32,018 nt of DNA from JBBRLA01 sp038231615 (GTDB taxonomy: Bacteria; Myxococcota_A; Polyangia; Palsa-1104; JAEUJZ01). Within the stretch, counting starts at the first letter, position 1, and the number at the start of each line of letters is the position of its first letter. Location: positions 1 to 32,018 of the forward strand of contig JBBRLA010000008.1 in assembly GCA_038231615.1 (NCBI GenBank), given 5' to 3'. The position numbers and the translations under genes are program-made. Under the pieces are notes generated by a model. It was not told the origin of the DNA. It ran no database searches and saw only the letters and a list, made by a program, of their open reading frames with translations. Shown piece by piece: positions 1-7,851 of this stretch.

Positions 1-2
1 CC

Positions 3-479
3 GTAAACGTGGCGCGGCTGCAGGAGGGCACGCCCGGGCTGCAGCCTTGCACGCCGCGGGGCTGCATGATGCTGCTGGCCGGCACGAATTTGCGCGGCGC
101 GCACGCGGTGGTGCTGGGCCGCTCCGCCATCGTCGGCCGGCCCATGGCGGCGCTGCTGCTGGCGGCGGATGCGACGGTGACCCTGTGCCATTCCCGCACC
201 CGCGACCTGGCCGCCGCGGTGGGTCGGGCAGATGTGGTGGTGGCGGCGATCGGCCGTCCCGAACTGGTCCGCGGGGAGTGGATCAAGGAGGGGGCGACAG
301 TGATCGACGTGGGGATGAACCGGCTTTTGAGCGGCAAGCTGGTCGGCGACGTGGAATTCGTCACCGCGGCGGCGCGGGCCGCGGCGATCACCCCGGTCCC
401 GGGAGGGGTCGGGCCGATGACCATCGCCATGCTTCTGGCCAACACCGCCGCCTCGGCCCGCCGCCGCCTTCTTTCGTGA
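3..479 (+). CDS. folD: FolD, methylenetetrahydrofolate dehydrogenase/cyclohydrolase (3' part)
   Basis: This is the C-terminal part of the bifunctional folate enzyme that interconverts 5,10-methylene-THF and 10-formyl-THF in the cytosol. The reading frame is open to the left edge, so the start and the N-terminal substrate domain lie outside the window. About 158 residues remain. Visible family motifs are VNV then PCTPRG (end of the catalytic domain), the NADP-binding segment GRSAIVGRP, and the diagnostic PVPGGVGPMT near the C-terminus. The frame ends in TGA with a normal C-terminus, so nothing suggests decay. The next gene starts 147 bases downstream on the same strand and is functionally unrelated. 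Confidence 0.95.
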   Translation, partial: VNVARLQEGTPGLQPCTPRGCMMLLAGTNLRGAHAVVLGRSAIVGRPMAALLLAADATVTLCHSRTRDLAAAVGRADVVVAAIGRPELVRGEWIKEGATVIDVGMNRLLSGKLVGDVEFVTAAARAAAITPVPGGVGPMTIAMLLANTAASARRRLLS

Positions 480-626
480 GCGCCCACTGACGTTTGCAGC
501 AGGGCGGGGACTTTTCCCCCACCCCATACAGGGCGAGGCCGCGGGATGGCGCGGGGTTCGGCGGCGGGCTCGCCGCGGGGGACCTGGCATGCGGGTTGCT
601 TTATCACCTGGGCAAGGAGAATTAGA

Positions 627-1487
627 ATGACCTATACCCTCAAGTCTCTTTTCGTCTCGGGTGGCCTGGCCCTGGTGGTGTCGGCGACGGGCTGTGGCAG
701 CGAGATCTCCGGCGAGCAGGCGGGCGTGGACGAGAGCGAGATGGATGGTGTGCAGATCGCCTCGGTGCTTCAGGTCGGCGGCGCGGCCACGGTGTTCAAC
801 ACCGGTGGCGTGGGCCTGAACCTGCGCAGCGGGCCGGGGACCGGGTACAAGGTTGTGGTGCTCATGCCGGAGGGGGCCCAGATCCAGGTGGTCGGCGCGG
901 TGCAGAACGCCTTTTACAAGGTGCAGTACGGCGGTCAGACGGGGTGGGCGCACAGCAACTACCTGCGGCCGGTGGACAGCAGTGGGGGCGGCGGCGGCTC
1001 GTACCCCGGCAACATCCACTGGAACCCGGCAAGCAGCGCCAACTTCACCCCGGGGCGCAGCGGCGGGCCGATGAAGTTCGTGGTCATCCACGACATGGAG
1101 GGCAGCTACGACGGATCGATCAGCTGGTTCAAGAACCCGGCGTCGCAGGTCTCGGCCCACTACTGTATTCGCTCCAGCGATGGGGACATCACCCAGATGG
1201 TGCGCGAGCAGGACACCGCCTGGCACGCCGGCAACTGGCCCTACAACCAGACCGCCATCGGCATCGAGCACGAAGGCTGGATGTCTCAGCCGACCCGCTG
1301 GTACACCGAGACCATGTACCGCCGCTCGGCGCAGCTTACCGCGGCGATCACCAAACGCTACAGCATCGCCGTCGATCGCAGCCACGTCATCGGCCACAAT
1401 CAGGTGCCCCCGCCCAGCACCCACACCGATCCGGGTACCGGCTGGGACTGGAACCACTATATGAGCCTGGTGCATTCCTTCCGTTAG
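627..1487 (+). CDS. Secreted SH3b-N-acetylmuramoyl-L-alanine amidase lipoprotein
   Basis: A 286-residue peptidoglycan amidase predicted to cleave the MurNAc-L-Ala bond outside the inner membrane. I chose ATG 627 because GGCAAGGAG lies just upstream and the protein then begins with a signal peptide ending in a possible lipobox (SATGC, Cys23). A bacterial SH3 domain (about residues 55-115, with LNLRSGPG and GWAHSNYL) probably binds the cell wall. After a Gly-rich linker comes an Amidase_2 domain (about 148-270). Likely zinc ligands are His155 (VVIHDMEG), His257 (VIGHNQ) and Asp268 (HTDPG), as in AmiD/PGRP-type enzymes. The stop codon overlaps that of the convergent protease by four bases. The weak lipobox leaves lipoprotein versus soluble secretion open. 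Confidence 0.88.
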   Translation: MTYTLKSLFVSGGLALVVSATGCGSEISGEQAGVDESEMDGVQIASVLQVGGAATVFNTGGVGLNLRSGPGTGYKVVVLMPEGAQIQVVGAVQNAFYKVQYGGQTGWAHSNYLRPVDSSGGGGGSYPGNIHWNPASSANFTPGRSGGPMKFVVIHDMEGSYDGSISWFKNPASQVSAHYCIRSSDGDITQMVREQDTAWHAGNWPYNQTAIGIEHEGWMSQPTRWYTETMYRRSAQLTAAITKRYSIAVDRSHVIGHNQVPPPSTHTDPGTGWDWNHYMSLVHSFR

Positions 1488-2464
1488 TCCCTGTTCCGCC
1501 GGCTCTTGACCAGGGCCAAAATCAGGACCAGCGCCAGCCAGGACGCCCACCCCCCGTTCGACCTGCCCGGTCCCCCGCCGCTCGTCATGCATCCCGAGAA
1601 CACGCGCTCCTGGCAGGCCAGAAGCCCCGCGTCGGGCCCCGCGTCCTGCGGGTAGGCCCGGCAGATGGCTTTGCCATCGTCGCTGCTGAGGAACCGCTTG
1701 CTGGTCTCCCGGCTGGCGGCGTAAGGGAACATGGTGCTCGTCAGCACCGCCGGGGGCAGGCCCTTCAGCGAGGAGCAGGCGATCACGGGCAGGCCGTCGC
1801 TGTCCAGGGGCTGTGTGCCGTTCCCGTCCCAGCAGGTGTGCGCCAGACCGAGCACGTGCCCCAACTCGTGGGTCAGCGTGTTCTCCAGGTCGGCCAGGTC
1901 CCTGCCGTCCTCTGGAATGGGGGTGGCGTCGGGGTGGTCGGGGTCGACCCGGGCAAACTGAAAGTTGACCGCGTTCATTTCGATATCGGCATCGGTGATG
2001 ACGCCATCGTCGGGCATGCCGGCGTGGCTTCGGTAGGACACCGAGGTCAGCGCCGCGGCGTCCGGGTCATACAGGGTTGCTCCGCGCCCCCATGTCTCGG
2101 CCAGGAAGAAGAGGGCATTGATGCCGTCGGCCCCGGCCCGCCACGTTCCGGCTGCCCGCGGCAAGAGGGAGAGCGACGAGCACTGCTCCGTCGGCTGATT
2201 CCAGTTCTGGGTGGCGTTGTCCAGCACCTGGCTCACATCGGCCAGGGTCAGGCCCGGTGGCGGATGAACATCCGGGGTCAGCGGGACACAGGACTGCGTC
2301 CAGCGAAGCGGTCGCGGGGGGGCCGCGGACTTGCTGTTTCCGGTGGTCATCTCCCGGACGAAAGCCGCGGCTGGGCCCACGCAGAGGCAGGCGGCCACGA
2401 CAATCGCGAAGCGCGAAGCGCCGCGGAGATCGCTCGGCAGGAGCAGGGGGAACCGCAATCTCAT
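1484..2464 (-). CDS. Matrixin-like zinc metalloprotease with MYXO-CTERM-like tail
   Basis: A 326-residue exported metzincin-type protease. The long zinc motif HELGHVLGLAH (199-209) gives three His ligands and the catalytic Glu, and a Met-turn candidate, TSTMFP, follows around 243-247. The N-terminus has a signal peptide with a hydrophobic core near residues 19-30. The C-terminus reads GC (Cys292), a Gly/Ser stretch, a hydrophobic helix (about 306-320) and SRRNRD, which is the layout of the myxobacterial MYXO-CTERM surface-sorting tail. The start is set at ATG 2464, where the signal peptide begins; the purine-rich GGGGAG lies almost against the ATG, so a slightly different start is possible. 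Substrates cannot be inferred. Confidence 0.85.
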   Translation of the reverse strand: MRLRFPLLLPSDLRGASRFAIVVAACLCVGPAAAFVREMTTGNSKSAAPPRPLRWTQSCVPLTPDVHPPPGLTLADVSQVLDNATQNWNQPTEQCSSLSLLPRAAGTWRAGADGINALFFLAETWGRGATLYDPDAAALTSVSYRSHAGMPDDGVITDADIEMNAVNFQFARVDPDHPDATPIPEDGRDLADLENTLTHELGHVLGLAHTCWDGNGTQPLDSDGLPVIACSSLKGLPPAVLTSTMFPYAASRETSKRFLSSDDGKAICRAYPQDAGPDAGLLACQERVFSGCMTSGGGPGRSNGGWASWLALVLILALVKSRRNRD

Positions 2465-2634
2465 CTCCCCTGTTCTAAGCACGGCCGGGCGTTTGGCAGC
2501 CCCAAGATGTCTCCGCAAGATGAAGATTTGCCAAAAGCCGACGAAAAGCCGCGTAGTAGAGCGTTGACAGCGGACTCCCCTGCCTTCTACCCTATCTCCT
2601 TGGCCTACGTGCATGGCGCGTCGGCGACAACACG

Positions 2635-3993
2635 ATGTACGCTGAGCTGCCAGACTTCGTCGGCGAATACCGGATCACCGGCCTTCTAGGCGAGGGCGCG
2701 GTGGCGCGGGTCTATGCCGGCACCGAGCCGGGCACCTTGCGATCGGTGGCCATCAAGGTCCTTCGAGAGGGCCACAGCCCCGAGCACCGCACCGTCGAAC
2801 GCTTCATCGCCGAGGTGCGCGCGGTCAAGCAGATCCAGCATCGAAACATCATCGACATCTACGGCTTCGGTGCCCTCCCCGATGGGCGCCCGTTCTTCGT
2901 CATGGAGTATCTGCCGGGGCTGACCCTGCAGCAGCGCCTGGATCGGGAAGGACCGCTGACCTTCCTGGAGGCGGCGCCGATCTTCGCCCAGGCCTGCGCG
3001 GCCCTATCGGCGGCCCATGAGCACGGCATCATTCACCGGGACCTCAAGCCGGACAACATCTACCTGGCGGACGAGCGATCGGGGCCACCCCTGGTCAAGC
3101 TCCTCGACTTCGGCATCGCCAAGCTAGTCACGCAGCAGTCCTCGGCGGCGCTGACCCAGGTGGGCTCGACGGTAGGCACGCCCCTGTATATGTCCCCGGA
3201 GCAGATCCGGGCGCTGCCGCTGGACCCCCGTTCGGACATCTACACGCTGGGGGTGTCGCTCTTCCAGACGCTCACCGGGGAGTTTCCCTTCTACGCCGAG
3301 TCCCACGCGCAGACGGCGACGATGCACTTGACGCAGGCTCCGCCCCTTCCGAGCCAGGTTTCCGACCTTCTGCCGATCCCGGAGCAGGCCGAGGTCATCG
3401 TAATGCGCTGCCTCGAGAAGAACCCTGACGCACGCTACTCGTCGATGGACGAGTTGCGCCAGGCGCTGGAGGCGACGGCACGCGACCTGATGTCGGCGCG
3501 CAAGCTCAGCGGGGGACGCGAGGCCCGAGTGTCGCTGCCCTCGGTGCCGCCGCTGCCCCCGGGTGCCCCGATACCGCTGAGTGCCGAGGCCGCCCTTGCC
3601 GGGCCCCATGTGGCCGTGTTTTCCCCACCAGTCCCCTCGACTGCTGGCGATCGCCCCCCCAGGGCGGCGGCAGAGACCGCGTTCGCGCGCCTGGACCTCC
3701 CGCACTACCCCCCGCTAACCACGCCCGTTCCCGGGTCCCTGCGCACACTGCCCTCGGGGACCCCTAGGGTAACGCCAGCAGCAACGAACGTCCCGGCCCC
3801 TAGCCAATCCGCCCCGGTGCCGGCGGAAGGCCAGCGCCAGACCCGGGCCGCGCGCCCTGCACCGACGCGCAGGCCGGTTAACGGAAACACCGGGAAGGTG
3901 GTGCGTTATGTCGCCTGGTATGTCCTCATGGTCGCGCTGGGCGTACTCCTGTGGCTGGTCCTCAGTCGCTTTTTCCACTGGCCATTGCGATAG
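2635..3993 (+). CDS. Hanks-type membrane Ser/Thr protein kinase
   Basis: A 452-residue eukaryotic-like kinase. All core motifs are present: Gly-rich loop GEGAVARV (19-26), VAIK Lys41, Glu60, HRDLKPDN with catalytic Asp136, DFG (158-160) and the activation segment GTPLYMSPEQ. The kinase domain fills about residues 11-280. A long Pro/Ala/Ser-rich linker (about 290-425) leads to one transmembrane helix near residues 428-446, with only a few residues beyond it. There is therefore no extracellular sensor domain such as PASTA, so any signal must come through partner proteins. It is divergent from the protease across a 170-base intergenic region. Its substrate is unknown. Confidence 0.93.
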   Translation: MYAELPDFVGEYRITGLLGEGAVARVYAGTEPGTLRSVAIKVLREGHSPEHRTVERFIAEVRAVKQIQHRNIIDIYGFGALPDGRPFFVMEYLPGLTLQQRLDREGPLTFLEAAPIFAQACAALSAAHEHGIIHRDLKPDNIYLADERSGPPLVKLLDFGIAKLVTQQSSAALTQVGSTVGTPLYMSPEQIRALPLDPRSDIYTLGVSLFQTLTGEFPFYAESHAQTATMHLTQAPPLPSQVSDLLPIPEQAEVIVMRCLEKNPDARYSSMDELRQALEATARDLMSARKLSGGREARVSLPSVPPLPPGAPIPLSAEAALAGPHVAVFSPPVPSTAGDRPPRAAAETAFARLDLPHYPPLTTPVPGSLRTLPSGTPRVTPAATNVPAPSQSAPVPAEGQRQTRAARPAPTRRPVNGNTGKVVRYVAWYVLMVALGVLLWLVLSRFFHWPLR

Positions 3994-4156
3994 CCACTTC
4001 TCCCCTTCCTCGCTTTTTTCTGATTTATTTCCTTAATAATCGCCCAAAGCCGGCGATAAGGTAAATGACAGGATGCTGGTTCCCCGGTAGAGGGCCCCGC
4101 CGGGTCTGGCGATTTCGTCTGTCGTTCTTTGTTTCCCATTTAATTCCGTTTTTGTC

Positions 4157-4189
4157 GGTGCCAGGGCCCTGTGGCCAGGGCACCTTTTT
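4157..4189 (+). terminator. Rho-independent terminator after the kinase gene
   Basis: GGTGCC and GGCACC form a 6-bp outer stem, followed after a 2x2 mismatch by a GGCC/GGCC inner stem and a CTGT loop, then five T residues on the plus strand. It lies 164 bases after the kinase stop and 67 bases before the next gene. The rest of the 262-base gap is locally AT-richer and shows nothing else I can name. Confidence 0.6.
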
Positions 4190-4255
4190 GTCGTTCCCCC
4201 CCTTTTCCGCCCGCCGACCGAGTCCCCCTCCAGACACCTGTGCGACAATACACCC

Positions 4256-4906
4256 ATGAGGCACGAAGTGCGCCCGCGGACGCCGTGCTTGTCCCGGCGT
4301 TGGCTGGCCGGAGCGGTTCTGCTCGTGCTCTCGTGGACCCGCCCGGCAGCGGCCCGGGAAGCAGACTTCCGCCACGTCTCCGATTATGCCTGGTTCCTTC
4401 TGGGGGCAGCCTCGGGGCTGGTGCTGCACGAGAGCGGGCACCTCATCATGGATTATTCGCTGGGGGCCTATCCCACCCTGGTGCCGGTGAAACTCGGGCC
4501 GTTTCCCTTCTTCGCCATCCAGCCACGCAACATCCGTACGAACCAGGACCGCTACGCCATCACCGTGGCCGGCTTCGCCGCACAGGACCTGTGGTCCGAG
4601 CTGACCCTGGGCTTCTGCCCGCGCCTGCGGGAGCGCCACCACCCTTTCCTCAAGGGGATGATGGCCTTCCATATCGCCCTGTCGATCGGCTATGCGGTCA
4701 CCGGCTTCGCCGGCGTCGGGCCGCCGCAAAGCGACGTCAACAACATGTCCTTTGCCCTGGGGGTGCCGCAATGGGTGGTGGCGTCCCTGCTGATGGTGCC
4801 GGCGCTGACCGATCTATACCGCTACTTCGTGCCCGACTCGCCCTTTGCCCCCTGGGTCAGCATGAGCAGCAAGCTTACCGCGGTGGGCATCGCCCTGACC
4901 TTCTGA
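4256..4906 (+). CDS. Predicted membrane protein with HExxH motif
   Basis: A 216-residue protein of unknown function. It starts with a probable signal peptide or first helix (residues 15-33, ending PAAAR), and several hydrophobic stretches follow. HESGH (58-62) sits in a hydrophobic context (GLVLHESGHLIMDY), which resembles the zinc motif of membrane-embedded M50 site-2-type proteases, although no second conserved Asp motif (LDG/NPDG) is evident. Its function as a protease is therefore only a guess. The gene is followed by a strong hairpin shared with the convergent HU gene. No convincing ribosome-binding site was seen before the ATG. Confidence 0.7.
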   Translation: MRHEVRPRTPCLSRRWLAGAVLLVLSWTRPAAAREADFRHVSDYAWFLLGAASGLVLHESGHLIMDYSLGAYPTLVPVKLGPFPFFAIQPRNIRTNQDRYAITVAGFAAQDLWSELTLGFCPRLRERHHPFLKGMMAFHIALSIGYAVTGFAGVGPPQSDVNNMSFALGVPQWVVASLLMVPALTDLYRYFVPDSPFAPWVSMSSKLTAVGIALTF

Positions 4907-4922
4907 TGGCCGATGAACTCGG

Positions 4923-4954
4923 CCCCACGGCTTCACCGGGGCGAAGCCGTGGGG
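4923..4954. terminator. Strong 12-bp hairpin between convergent genes
   Basis: CCCCACGGCTTC and GAAGCCGTGGGG form a perfect 12-bp stem with an 8-base loop. It sits between the 3' ends of the HExxH protein gene (16 bases away) and the HU gene (33 bases away). There is no T tract, so it may act as a bidirectional transcript end or mRNA stabiliser rather than a classic intrinsic terminator. Confidence 0.6.
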
Positions 4955-4987
4955 AGCAGGCGCTCTCGGCGCGACCGGATGGCGAGA

Positions 4988-5281
4988 TCAGGCGTGCTTG
5001 GTGGCTTCGGCGTTGCAGCGATCCTTCAGTTCCTTGCCGGGCTTGAAGCCCGGCACTCGACGAGCGGGGATCTGGATCGCATCGCCAGTCTGTGGGTTGC
5101 GCCCCTGCCGGGCCGCCGATTCACGAACGCTGAAGGTGCCAAATCCGCGCAGATCAATCTTCTCCCCCCGGGAGAGCGCATCACCGATCTGATCGAGCAC
5201 GTCTTCCACGACCTGCTGCGTCTGCGTCTTTGGAAGGTTGTTCTTCTGGGAAATGACATCGACCAGATCTGACTTCTTCAT
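4988..5281 (-). CDS. HU/IHF-family DNA-binding protein
   Basis: A 97-residue nucleoid protein with the full HU fold. The N-terminal helical part begins MKKSDLVDVIS. The central GFGTFSVRES and the DNA-binding arm RNPQTGDAIQIPARRVPGF are typical, and the tail KPGKELKDRCN closes the domain. It bends or wraps DNA non-specifically, most likely as a dimer. AGGAGG lies six bases before the ATG. A good sigma70-like promoter is found about 105 bases upstream. The family is easily recognised, but HU versus IHF subunit cannot be settled from sequence alone; the lack of other IHF features favours HU. Confidence 0.95.
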   Translation of the reverse strand: MKKSDLVDVISQKNNLPKTQTQQVVEDVLDQIGDALSRGEKIDLRGFGTFSVRESAARQGRNPQTGDAIQIPARRVPGFKPGKELKDRCNAEATKHA

Positions 5282-5386
5282 TGAGCCCTCCTCAAGAATC
5301 CCTGCAATCTTTATCGTGTGACGCCGATCACTTCAGAAAAGCCCGGGAGATGACCTCGCGGGAAAGTGAGCAGCGACAAATGCGGC

Positions 5387-5415
5387 ATCCTAGTCACCCC
5401 TCCCCGGGGGGTCAA
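5387..5415 (-). promoter_or_regulatory. Sigma70-type promoter of the HU gene
   Basis: On the minus strand TTGACC (-35) is followed after exactly 17 bases by TAGGAT (-10). The predicted start leaves a leader of about 100 bases before the HU ATG. The spacer holds the palindrome CCCCGGGG. Confidence 0.6.
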
Positions 5416-5468
5416 TAGCCACGAGCGAGGATCGAACCGTTTTTTACCTGTAAAATCTGGGCGTCCCT

Positions 5469-5741
5469 TTACACTTCATGACCCAAGTGTGCAATTTCGC
5501 CCACCTGATCCGGCGGAGGCGGTTGCAGGGCCTGGTCCGGCCGCCGCCACACCCGCAAGAGGAAGCCCACGACGGGGGTCAAAAGGGTGATGATCGACAG
5601 TCCGAAGAGCAGGAAGGTGACATCCACCCCCAGCGAGCTGGAGTTGGGGTTATACCCCCACTTCACCGCCAGGATCTTACCTTTCGGCTTTCCCCACAAG
5701 GGCCAGCGCCGGGGATGGTTTGGTCCACGGGTCCCGGCCAC
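5469..5741 (-). CDS. Small single-span membrane protein coupled to dctP
   Basis: A 90-residue protein with no family I recognise. It starts with GTG directly after the dctP stop codon (TAAGTG), and GGAGG at the end of dctP is well placed as its ribosome-binding site, so the two genes appear translationally coupled. A clear hydrophobic segment (about residues 38-61, VDVTFLLFGLSIITLLTP and following) is succeeded by RVWRR and a Pro-rich tail, suggesting one membrane span with the C-terminus in the cytoplasm. Position and coupling suggest a role in the TRAP system; this is inference from context only. Confidence 0.65.
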   Translation of the reverse strand: MAGTRGPNHPRRWPLWGKPKGKILAVKWGYNPNSSSLGVDVTFLLFGLSIITLLTPVVGFLLRVWRRPDQALQPPPPDQVGEIAHLGHEV

Positions 5742-6755
5742 TTACTTTCCTCCGTGCGCCGCCCGATAGTCCATCACCAGCTTCAGTACCTCGTCGAAGG
5801 TGCCCTCCGGCACCACCTTACCGCGGATCACGCCGTAGGTGTCCTCGACCTTCTTGCGCCACGCCGGCTTGTCGCTGATCGTGACCTCCGTCAGCCCTTG
5901 CATCTTCATCTTGGCGATCGAGTCATCCTCGGTCTTCCGCGCATCCTGCACCGTCTGCTGCCCCAACTGCCGGGCCACTTTCAGTAGCGACGGCCGCAGC
6001 TCCGGCGGCACCTGGTCCCACGCCTTCTTGGTCACCACCATCGCCCCGGTCAGCGACGACCACTTCAGATCGCTCATGTACTTCGCCTTGTCGTTCAGCC
6101 GGATGGCCAGTGCCACCGCCGGCGGGTACGCCACCGTATCGATCAGCCCCGTCTGCATCGAGGGGATGATGTCCGTCGCGCTGAGCACCACCGAGTTGAA
6201 GCCTCCCGCCTTCCACGCCGCCGCGCTGGCCGGGTCACCGTCCCAGACGAAGAGCTTGCCCGCCTGCATCTTCGCCAGGGTGTTGCGCGACTGCGTCGAG
6301 AAGAAGCGCACGAAGCCGATCTCGCTCCAGTTGAGGACCACATAGCCTTTGGCCAGCAGCGCCGCCTCCAGCTTGGGCGCATAGACCGCGAGAATCGACT
6401 CCTTCTGCTCCCGGGTTTCCAGGAACATCGGCAGGTCCAGCACCATCGGCTCGGGGGTGATCTCGTGCAGGCCGATGCTGGTCAGCGCCGCCGACTGGAG
6501 CTGGCCGAGCTTCATCTTGGTCACCATGTCTCCTTCGTTGCCCATGGTGCCACCGGCGAAGATCTTGAGCTTCACCCGGCCCGAAGAGATATTGTCCCAG
6601 CCTTGGGCGGCCTCCTTCAGCAGCTTGTGCCACGGCGAGCCCTGCGGCGCCGAGGTTCCGAGCTTGATGACGATCGCCTGCGCCTGGGCCTGCGCGGCGG
6701 GGGTCGAGAGAAGGGCCAGGGAGGCCAGAAGGGAGAGCACGAGGGACTTTCTCAT
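5742..6755 (-). CDS. dctP: DctP-type TRAP transporter solute-binding protein
   Basis: A 337-residue periplasmic receptor of a TRAP transporter. ATG 6755 gives a clean signal peptide (MRKSLVLSLLASLALLS, cleaved near AQA), and the frame upstream of it looks non-coding. The mature protein has the typical DctP pattern: IKLGTSAPQGSPWHK at the N-terminus, KIFAGGTMGNEGDMVTKMKLGQ in the binding-domain core, and GFVRFFSTQ plus IIPSMQTGLIDTVAYPP further on. It delivers a small substrate, usually an organic acid, to the DctQM permease. Substrate is not readable; the carboxylate-binding Arg of classic DctP may be the Arg of GFVRFF, but this is uncertain. It lies 100 bases downstream of tatT and is coupled to the small membrane protein. 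Confidence 0.9.
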   Translation of the reverse strand: MRKSLVLSLLASLALLSTPAAQAQAQAIVIKLGTSAPQGSPWHKLLKEAAQGWDNISSGRVKLKIFAGGTMGNEGDMVTKMKLGQLQSAALTSIGLHEITPEPMVLDLPMFLETREQKESILAVYAPKLEAALLAKGYVVLNWSEIGFVRFFSTQSRNTLAKMQAGKLFVWDGDPASAAAWKAGGFNSVVLSATDIIPSMQTGLIDTVAYPPAVALAIRLNDKAKYMSDLKWSSLTGAMVVTKKAWDQVPPELRPSLLKVARQLGQQTVQDARKTEDDSIAKMKMQGLTEVTISDKPAWRKKVEDTYGVIRGKVVPEGTFDEVLKLVMDYRAAHGGK

Positions 6756-6855
6756 GTTATTCAGGTGATCCTGTGGGGCCTGGCGCAGCAGGCGTCTATT
6801 CAAGCATAACGTCGCGGCGGTAGTCCTGGCGAGAGCCAAGACCATAGGCCGAATT

Positions 6856-7821
6856 TCACTCGGCGAAAAGGTCCCCGAGCCGGGTGAGCAGCCAGTGCGC
6901 GCGATCCTGGTTGATCACGTTGGCCAGCCGCTCCTTCCGCCAGGCGTCGTCGTCAGCATATACGTCCGCCTCCAGCACTTTATTCAACATCTGGGTAAAC
7001 TCGGCCTTCTTCTGCTGGGGTACCAGCACCCCCTCCGCGTAGGAGAGCAGCGGCCCGACCCGGTGGCCCCCGGACAGCGCCATCGCCCGGTCCAGGTGCT
7101 GCCGGGCCCGCTCCGGCCCGCCGCCAGCCTCCTTGCTGCGCGCCGCATCGTACGAGACGTAAAATTCATGGATCGCCCCGCTGTCCCAGGCCTCGTCCAG
7201 GGCTAGGGCCCGCGCTATGATCTCCTCGACCACCGGCAGGTCCCCTACCAGGTCCATGTGGTCCTTGGCGGTGCTGATGGCCAGCGCCCACGAGGCCCCG
7301 GCCCAGTAAAGCAGCGGCACGTCGTCCTTGCCCGCCCGCATCAACGCCTCCGCCCGGCCCTCCTTTTTTGGCGCCAGCAGTGCCTGCCGCAGGCCCTTGT
7401 GACGCCGCTCCAACCCATCCAGGGCATGGTTGCGCCCGCGTAGATAAAGGCGCCGCGCCCGCGCCAGCAGCTCCTGCGAGCGTTTGAAGTCCTTGTCCTC
7501 CGCGCGATCGGCATCCTGCTGCACGAAGGCGTAGCTGTACTGGGTGAAGCCGGCGGCCAGGGACAGGGGCAGCCACGGGTGATCGGGGACCTCTTTGTGC
7601 AACTGCTCCATCGTCTCAAGGGCGAAGGCCGCCGCGTAGCGCACCAGTTCCGGGTCCTCTTCCTCGCCATAACCGCCGCCCGCCGAGGACACCGCGTCCG
7701 CGGCGGAGCGCAGGGCGTAGCCGCGGATCGAGCAGCCCGGCAGCGATGGGAGCATGAGACACATCACCACCGGGATAAGCCGGCGAGACGTGGATTTGGG
7801 GGTACCCGTGTGAAAGAACAT
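6856..7821 (-). CDS. tatT: TatT-like TRAP transporter accessory lipoprotein
   Basis: A 321-residue lipoprotein of the TRAP-associated T-component (TatT) family, known from Treponema as an all-helical, TPR-like periplasmic trimer that partners the P component. The signal peptide carries RR at 13-14 and the lipobox LPGC (Cys30). The body is helical and Ala/Leu/Glu-rich, with motifs such as YAAAFALETMEQL and LLYWAGASWALAI. ATG 7821 is needed for the signal peptide, but AGGAG lies only two bases before it, so initiation is odd. The start is 30 bases from that of the divergent dctQM. The open frame continues far upstream antisense to dctQM; that part is a shadow. Confidence 0.85.
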   Translation of the reverse strand: MFFHTGTPKSTSRRLIPVVMCLMLPSLPGCSIRGYALRSAADAVSSAGGGYGEEEDPELVRYAAAFALETMEQLHKEVPDHPWLPLSLAAGFTQYSYAFVQQDADRAEDKDFKRSQELLARARRLYLRGRNHALDGLERRHKGLRQALLAPKKEGRAEALMRAGKDDVPLLYWAGASWALAISTAKDHMDLVGDLPVVEEIIARALALDEAWDSGAIHEFYVSYDAARSKEAGGGPERARQHLDRAMALSGGHRVGPLLSYAEGVLVPQQKKAEFTQMLNKVLEADVYADDDAWRKERLANVINQDRAHWLLTRLGDLFAE

Positions 7822-7827
7822 CGCTCC

Positions 7828-7836
7828 TGCTATACT
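7828..7836 (+). promoter_or_regulatory. Possible extended -10 promoter of dctQM
   Basis: TGCTATACT is an extended -10 element (TG, one base, TATACT). It would start transcription about 9 bases before the dctQM ATG, giving a very short leader. No good -35 is visible. On the opposite strand TTGGCA and TATAGC 18 bases apart could serve tatT, but the start would then fall near the tatT ATG itself. Confidence 0.35.
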
Positions 7837-7851
7837 CTGCGACCAGCCCCT

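Noticed and set aside
506..519. Small hairpin GGGGA-CTTT-TCCCC after folD as terminator
   Set aside because: The stem is only 5 bp and no T tract follows.
944..2689. A 581-codon open frame on the plus strand
   Set aside because: It runs through the amidase in another frame and antisense to the protease. Its Gly/Arg/Pro-rich translation has no domain, as expected for a shadow in GC-rich DNA.
4025..4771. Minus-strand frame of 248 codons
   Set aside because: It spans the terminator region and is antisense to the HExxH protein gene. No domain or signal was seen.
5418..5465. tRNA-like T-loop sequence (GGTTCGATCC on the minus strand)
   Set aside because: No D-arm, no anticodon stem and no pairing acceptor stem can be formed around it.
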